A stretch of 64,000 nt of DNA from Sipunculus nudus (Eukaryota > Annelida > Sipuncula > Golfingiida > Sipunculidae), in contig CM049321.1 of the NCBI GenBank assembly GCA_026874595.1, forward strand, positions 20,184,979 through 20,248,978, given 5' to 3'. The notes beneath the pieces are model-generated. The model worked only from the letters and a program-made list of their open reading frames with translations. It was not told where the DNA came from and did no database searches. Of the stretch, positions 57,838-64,000 are shown one piece after another (within the stretch, counting starts at the first letter, position 1; each line of letters begins with the position of its first letter). A program made the translations under genes and the position numbers.

Positions 57838-58483
57838 GACAGACGAGATCTGGTAAGACCAGCAGACGACGCGCTGCAGACTTAATCAGCAGACGACCAG
57901 TTCCCGCGTTCGTGGCGGACAAGATAAGCTCAGCAGACGACAGGTTTGCGCGCGCGTTCTTTGGCAGTCGACAGCAGAAGCTCAAGCACAATAGGGAAGA
58001 ACTTCATTTGGATCAGTCCCAGAGTTTGCAGACCTGCCCGGGAGTTGTGACTTGCATTTCAACTGAAGCATTGGCAACTGAAATAAGATACAGATATAAA
58101 CTTTAACAAGTGCGGGCAGAGTGAAGTGATCAATGTCAAACGCTGAAGAATTTCTATAACTGGAATCTGCATAACTAGAGCTGCATTTAATATGGACTTC
58201 ATTTTAGGAAATTCCGTTTTTTTCTATAGAGGTCCATCATTAGTGAATAAGTATTAGGTAGTTACCACAATTTAAAAGAAGCAGATTTGACGGCAACACT
58301 CTGTGAAACTACCTATATCAGTAAAGCCACTATATAACGTTTCATCACTGAAGGAGAAACTAGATGTGGATGGTGTCTATATACAAACAATCTAGAGATT
58401 TTTGCCGTGTTAAAGAAGTTTGCACATCAGAAATACCGGTGAAAGCATATATTGACCGACGGAGGAATTCGCTATATATTCAG
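57833..58483 (+). other. candidate first exon with long leader
   Basis: It runs from the initiator to the splice donor CAG|GTAAGA (cut after 58483). The first 250 bp hold several AGCAGACGAC words (near 57860, 57890 and 57930) and CpG-rich stretches, unlike the surrounding AT-rich DNA. Two short upstream frames beginning with ATG (near 58132 and 58192) precede the candidate coding start. No transcript evidence is available from the sequence alone. Confidence 0.35.
58364..58483 (+). CDS. candidate coding start, 40 codons to a splice donor
   Basis: The ATG at 58364 directly follows an in-frame TAG and the frame is open for exactly 40 codons to the donor, so the intron would be phase 0. The peptide begins MWMVSIYKQSRDFC and ends YIDRRRNSLYIQ. 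It is basic, with no clear signal peptide or domain. The frame closes within the intron. No later exon could be identified, so the gene's identity is unknown, and it may be a chance frame. Confidence 0.25.
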
Positions 58484-59005
58484 GTAAGACACCTTTTATC
58501 CAAAAGGGTTTAGACATAATTATTCACATTTTATGCTTATCCATCTTCACAGTGTTTGTCTTGTCGAAGGTCATTCAATTTCCAATATCTTACACCTCAT
58601 TTCTGTATTGATAATAAGTTAAAAATTAATATGCTTGTTAATTCATATGTCAATTATACGTGTTTTTCCTGTTTGATGGATCTAGTAAAAAATGCATTTT
58701 AATAGTTGAATTCCAATTGTATATATTCATTTTTTGTATAATCAATTTGTGCATAAATGCTATTGCATTTCGCTACGAAATATGACTTTTTCCCCCAACT
58801 GAATAGTTCACAGTTTTCCCTGGATTTAATTGAAAACAAACTGTGATTTCCCGGTATTTGTATATCAAATTTGTTTGATTTCTCCTGATAAAGAAACAAT
58901 TATTTATAATTATTCAAAACCGTATTCGTGTCTACAAATTCCGCTACTGCACCACTAAAATTCACCTTAATATAAACAGAAACATATTATTCAGAAAGTG
59001 ATATC
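58484..59005. other. AT-rich sequence after the candidate donor; no feature
   Basis: Nothing recognised; it would be intron if the exon at 57833-58483 is real. Confidence 0.35.
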
Positions 59006-59007
59006 AC

Positions 59008-59052
<45 letters not shown>

Positions 59053-59122
59053 TATAATAATAATAACAATAGTTATAATATAATAATAATAATAGTCATT
59101 CCGAAGTAGTTCATAAACATGG

Positions 59123-59209
<87 letters not shown>
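59008..59209. repeat. (AAT)n and (TA)n microsatellites
   Basis: An AAT tract (59008-59095) and TA tracts (59125-59209) with a short unique spacer. The 123-codon open frame starting at 59119 is translated TA repeat. Confidence 0.95.
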
Positions 59210-59213
<4 letters not shown>

Positions 59214-60055
59214 TACGCTGAAGACAAGTATCAGATATATCATATGCAGTTTAACGTCCGGTAGAATATTTGAGAGCAAGCGTATTTCAATTTCAAAAGC
59301 AATGTTTTCGTCCCTTTTGAATCACAAAGAGTACAAATACAAATATATATATACTGCAATTTTGCTTGTTTTTTTTAAATGTTTAAATTTTTTGTCCAGA
59401 TATACCAAACCTATTTTTAGTTATTTTTATATCACAATAATGCTATATTCTTATATACATGTATTATATAGTATAGAAAAGGATTTATAAATATTCTTGT
59501 TTCCACTAAGAACTTGGCTGAGGAAATGAACCTTTTCCTCATTTTTATTGGTAACAAGGACATGTATTATTAAAATAAAATTTAGTTGAATATAGGGGTA
59601 CATGTAACTTTCATTAGTTGACTATGTATTAGTCCTGAGTAACTTTCTTAAGGAAAGAAAACAGTTGGGAACCAGCGTAACTTCACAAATTATAAAGAAA
59701 CAGACGGACAAATCAACCATTGGTTTAGAAGAAACAACGTCGCCGGAAGTAAGCCGATTGCTATCGATTCTCCGAAAATCGGACAGTGGATGACGGCATG
59801 TGTGAGACATTATACTCTTACTGTTATTGTTGATTCAAATTTTATGGGATTCACCGAATGTTGTATTCCCAAAGCCGTCATTCCTGCAATCGGCACAAAA
59901 AGTCTGCGGTTTAAAAAATATCGTGCAGTACGACCACGGCAGAAATCAGAGATTACTTGGACCAGGGAGATCGCCTTGCAAATCTGTAAGATATATAATC
60001 TTATTTATTATACATGGATCTTACAAATTATAAATTACAATTATAATTAATCACG
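59210..60055. other. no gene recognised
   Basis: Anonymous sequence. The frame at 59790-60050 has no motif. Confidence 0.4.
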
Positions 60056-60056
60056 G

Positions 60057-60245
60057 CACTCTCCATGGCTTAGATGGTGGCGTTCGATAGTCTGTATAGG
60101 AGAGAACCCGGCGAAAATACCGGCATTGGACGCACTACGACAACCCACTTTCATAGTCACGCCGAGGATCGAACCCGGTCTCCAGCGGAGAGGTCCGAGC
60201 GTTTTAGCTCCCGACTGTCCATGATGCCAAGACGGGTGGCACACA
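60057..60245 (-). repeat. tRNA-like SINE-type repeat
   Basis: On the minus strand, a box A-like ACAGTCGGGAGCTAAAACGC and a box B GGTTCGATCCT lie about 35 bp apart, followed by a body with GTCGTAGTGCGTCCAATGCC. The head wording is unlike S1 and unlike the 304-bp array. Confidence 0.5.
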
Positions 60246-61000
60246 TTCGCAAAGAATACCCATGCAAAACACTGAAAAGTTAAAGGCAGGTATTTTCCAT
60301 GAAAGATATATATTAATAGAAAATGTCACCATGGTCTGCATCCTGTTGAGATTCGGCAGGACAAAATTGCTGCATCATTTCCCCCGCGCTAAATACTGTA
60401 ACATCTCCTAGATAAGACGAATGGATTTTAAAGTTAATTTTTATGGCTCAGATGTGCTTCGGCTTAACTGAGGATTCCCGTGCTTGGCAGACTTCCGATT
60501 TATGAGCTGAGTCCCCGGTACTTCTGGCTTAAAAGAGTGTTTCGCCTGACTCGACGGATTCTGTCTTACAGGAATCGGAATTAGCAGACACCATCTGACG
60601 TTTATATGATGGAACCGCATGGGCAATGCTAATGGTTTTAGCATGCTGCAGATAACACCTACATATATTTGTATCAAGGTATATTTGCGGGAAATTTATA
60701 AGCTGCATGCACTTGTAATCAAGCGGTCCCCTTCAAAATGAAACTGGACACACAACGCCCACCTATTTAAAACAGTCGATGTTATCAGGTTATCAGTAGG
60801 GTTATCAGAAACAGAGGCCATGTAAGTTAATCCTCTCATTAAGGATTTATTAAGGATCATTTGTGGTGTATAGCCTTTATATGAGTCATCGAAGAGATTC
60901 AGATACTTTCTCACTAGCATAAACCTGGATTTACAGTCTGTGATTGGAAGAAAACTCTGCATTTTAGAACTGCCATAATGTATATGAACATACCATAATG
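60246..61000. other. no gene recognised
   Basis: Open frames on the minus strand at 60441-60677 and 60696-60962 have no recognisable family. Confidence 0.4.
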
Positions 61001-61001
61001 C

Positions 61002-61004
<3 letters not shown>

Positions 61005-61050
<46 letters not shown>
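61005..61050. repeat. (TA)n microsatellite
   Basis: TA tract directly left of the next element. Confidence 0.95.
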
Positions 61051-61053
<3 letters not shown>

Positions 61054-61210
61054 TTGTTAAGAAGACAAATTGCTCAGGGGAAAAGACTGGGCGGATCCCA
61101 GTTTCGAACCCATGTCGGTGGCGCAAAAGTCCGGCGTACCAACCGCTTCGCTAGAAAAGTAAGCTTTACTAGCGAGACAGTTCGGTCCGCTTTCATGTCA
61201 CTCCGTAACA
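61054..61210 (-). mobile_element. short element with tRNA-like core, copy 1
   Basis: It begins TTGTTAAG and ends CGTAACA, nearly an inverted pair. On the minus strand a box B-like GGGTTCGAAAC follows a head with GAAGCGGTTGGTACGCCGGA. Copy 2 lies 275 bp downstream in the same orientation. The + strand open frame across both copies is explained by their similarity. Confidence 0.65.
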
Positions 61211-61328
61211 CCCCCCCCCCCCTCTTAAAAGCGTTCTGCTATCAGAACAAGACTAATTATCAGTCACACTTTGGTGAGCTTATTCCCTGGGCCACAAAGT
61301 TAACTGTCACGTTAGACGAGCCCCCATT

Positions 61329-61486
61329 TTGTTACGAAGACAAATTGCTCAGGGGAAAAGACTTTACCGATCCCAGTTTCGAACCCATGTCGGCGGCGCA
61401 CAAGTCCGGCTTATCAACTGCTTCGTTAGAAAAGCAAGCTTCACTAGCAAGACAGTTCGTTCCGCTTTTATGTCACCCCGTAACAA
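61329..61486 (-). mobile_element. short element with tRNA-like core, copy 2
   Basis: Ends TTGTTACG and CGTAACAA are perfect 8-bp inverted repeats. The body is about 158 bp and closely matches copy 1. A CTTTT stretch lies downstream of box B on the minus strand. Inverted ends plus a tRNA-like core are unusual for a SINE. Confidence 0.65.
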
Positions 61487-62290
61487 TATATACAATCTTA
61501 CAAAGTCACTTTAAGTGTTAATCAACGTTTGCATATGTTTCCTGTTAAATGTTTCATGGCATTTGTTTATGATGTATTACTGCGTGGAATGTTATACTAA
61601 TTTTAATAATGGGTATTTGATTTTTCTTAGTTTTGCCCTCATTTTGCGTTCAATATACACGGTCACTTGTTTTTTTTCCCAAATGTATATGGTACAATTT
61701 AATACGAAAACAATCCCACAAAATTTTAGTCTATAGCAGACCTTCGTGGAAAAGAAAGGGATCCGTGCTCATGTCACGCTATTCTCCGCCGTATAACATT
61801 TGTCCTTCCTCAAGAGGAAATTTCCATTTTTCATGCAAGTCCTATGTATTTACTTAGGTGTCAGATTAAATTTTTTATATTATAAATGCAATTATATGGG
61901 TAAAACAAGCCGTATTTATTTTAATGGTTTTCTAGTTATTCTAATCTCGGGTCCAATATACAGTGTTGCTTATTCCCGCACGGCGTTCTTTCTTTTGAGA
62001 AAATATTTTTCTTTGTAAATATTAGCTATATTTGGTTTGTGACTATGTTACCCACTCGCCCTTTCGTTCATATCCCTGTGTTAATCGGTCTGGGTGGCTA
62101 CCCCACCTGCGTGTCCTTGATATCATCATTCCCAATATTGGGTCATGGCACCGAGACTCCCCCGAAGGGCTCACTTATTTGTGGATCATAAACGTCCATT
62201 GGACAGAGCCCCCCCCCCCCCCCCTCCCTTAATGTAGAGCGCTTATCCTGGGTAGGGGTAGAACGTGACATATCTCATCGATCTTCGGCT
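61487..62290. other. no gene; C run near 62209-62224
   Basis: AT-rich; several overlapping open frames without motifs. Confidence 0.4.
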
Positions 62291-62295
62291 GAGAT

Positions 62296-62355
62296 TCGAG
62301 TTACGATTCGAGTTACAATTCTTGTTACGAATCGAGTTATGACTCGAGTTACGCT
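62296..62355. repeat. short tandem repeat of CGAGTTACGATT words
   Basis: Five diverged 12-bp units such as CGAGTTACGATT and CGAGTTATGACT. Direct and inverted versions alternate (ACGAATCGAGTT), so it can also fold. Confidence 0.7.
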
Positions 62356-63115
62356 TTAAGTGCCTTACCCTTAGACCACCGAAGCAGTTTAAATCAAGAA
62401 GTAAGTTACGCTGACCTATACCATATTGTAACGCTCAAACCAGCTTACATGACGATGGCCACAGAATGATGGCCTCTTTAACTACTTTTGATTAACTTTC
62501 CCGACCCACGGAATGACGTAAAACCTCGGAAAGAATATCTTGATCAGAGGAAGAAGCATACGTAGGTAATTCTTACAACCAATCTTTCTGCTGCATCGGA
62601 TCTGATAAAAAGCAAAGGGAAGACATGTTAAAAACTCAACGTTACAACTTTCGAGGACCCCTCACGGCCTCAGGTTCACTCGATGACGTGTATCGCTTCC
62701 CTCTATCTCACAGAGTGCGCGCTTCAGACGGCACGTGAGCTTTTTTACTGTGCGACCAAAGGAATATCGGCATTAAGAGCCATTCCATTACGCAATAACA
62801 GGCATTGCGCAATAATGCCCGGAGACCTTGGCGTGGTTTTCTTCCAGTAAAAATCCTCTTTTTCCAGAAAGTACAGCCCGAGGACATGAAAGTTTCTTTT
62901 CTCTTTAGCTCGGCAGGTTTGGCATTTCTAAGTAAAGGTTTGTTAAGTATTTAAGATAAAAATGTTTCCATTAGTTTTCCTTGTTTATAAACTCAGTCTG
63001 TACATCGACCAAGGCTGATTTTGTACCCGCCTTTTAAAACACTTCCCTTTTATAGAAACATGTTCTTTCTCTTTTATATATGCATATATGATCGTTCTCC
63101 AAATAGCTTCTGCCT
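62356..63115. other. no gene recognised
   Basis: Anonymous sequence of mixed composition. Confidence 0.4.
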
Positions 63116-63117
63116 TA

Positions 63118-63440
63118 TTCACTCTTTTTCTTTCAACTCACTCTTACTCTCTCGGCAAGTCTCTCTTAATCTATCTCTAGCTCTCCATCTTTCTCTATTT
63201 CTGTGTACCACTGCTTCCTTCACTCTTACTCTCTTTAGACTCCTCTAACTCCCGCTATCCCTTTCTCCCTCTCTCTCTCTCTCTCCCTCTCACCTTTTAC
63301 ACACCATCTCACTCTGTCTCTCTCTCTGTCTCTTCGTCACCCTTTTAACCTCTTACTTTCTGTCTCTCAATCTCTATACATATCTTTTCCTTTCTTTTTC
63401 TCTCTAACCTCGTTCCCTGTGTATGTCTCTCGTTACACAA
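63118..63440. repeat. pyrimidine-rich (CT)n-type tract
   Basis: About 320 bp dominated by CTCT words on the + strand with many interruptions. The open frame at 63021-63248 lies in it and is not credible as a gene. Confidence 0.85.
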
Positions 63441-64000
63441 ACCACAACACTAACTTTAATATATTTCATCCAATATAAATTAATGCTATTAATATATAAA
63501 CATAATGTATATATATTTTATATTTTATGTATTAACCAATATTTGTTTGTATTCAACACACACAAATGCAAATTTTAATATATATTATAACAGCTTATAA
63601 AGGAGTGATGAAATTATTTCTATAATCATATTTTGGTAAAACATTTTTATCGCTGGACCTTCTCCGCCCCAGTGGAAAGACATCGATTTAAAAAAAACCC
63701 TCGGGGGGGGGGGGGGGGTTAAAATACATCCTTTGTATGCGTCAGCCCACTTTTAACGGGTATGATGTCTATAAATCTACTTTCTGCAAGTTAAATGATG
63801 TCTTTTCGCATTGTAAATTAGGTCGAATGATCTCCATAAAAAACACATTGCTAATCCAGCAATCCAGCTCTTGACAGATTAAATGGCACAAAGCGTGTAG
63901 AAAAAGAGAACACGGATTATAAATATGCTAACCAGAACCTTTATTGCACCTAGCGAAGAAACATAATTAATATTCCAGAAAACCTTTATGCTGCCATTTT
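63441..64000. other. no gene; G run at 63703-63718
   Basis: AT-rich with a 16-base G run; nothing else recognised. Confidence 0.4.

Noticed and set aside
59119-59490. 123-codon frame
   Set aside because: Its first third is TA repeat; the remainder is AT-rich and has no motif.
63021-63248. 75-codon Ser/Leu-rich frame
   Set aside because: Translated CT-rich simple sequence.

Overview
This is an AT-rich, gene-poor stretch of an animal nuclear genome. No bacterial-style gene packing, operons, rRNA or intact long reading frame is present. It is built from microsatellites, tRNA-derived short elements, small inverted-repeat elements and decayed retrotransposons. The mix (a DIRS-type element with a SAM-like plus CCCH gag, a Penelope-like GIY-YIG remnant, CR1/L2- and L1/Tx1-like LINE remnants, tRNA-derived SINEs, abundant TA/CA/GATA-type microsatellites) fits a marine invertebrate, most likely a lophotrochozoan such as a mollusc. 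That assignment is an inference from element types. Layout: 1-8.8 kb is mostly anonymous sequence with a few dispersed repeats. 8.8-13.1 kb is an old tandem segmental duplication; its first unit carries a 1.05 kb fold-back element that the second unit lacks. 13-25 kb holds SINE, MITE and other repeat copies and a strong 87-nt hairpin. 27.3-28.9 kb is a striking array of five near-identical 304-bp units, each with a minus-strand tRNA-like sequence, a pol III-type terminator and a CRE-like palindrome, bracketed by a 13-bp direct repeat. 29.4-30.7 kb is a minus-strand LINE remnant. 32.7-40.2 kb is a minus-strand DIRS-like tyrosine-recombinase retrotransposon (gag, RT, RNase H, tyrosine recombinase), broken by stops and frameshifts and split between RT and RNase H by a 3.7 kb inverted-repeat element with a 4-bp target duplication. 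40-57 kb holds more SINE, MITE, LINE and Penelope-like fragments and one unrecognised 112-codon reading frame. The best host-gene signal is at 57.76-58.48 kb: CCAAT box, TATA-like box, perfect initiator, a long leader, a short coding start and a consensus splice donor, on the + strand. 59-64 kb returns to microsatellites, tRNA-like repeats and pyrimidine-rich DNA. No complete protein-coding gene can be asserted. All retroelement copies read as dead, and nothing here can be called a functional gene with confidence except as a hypothesis.
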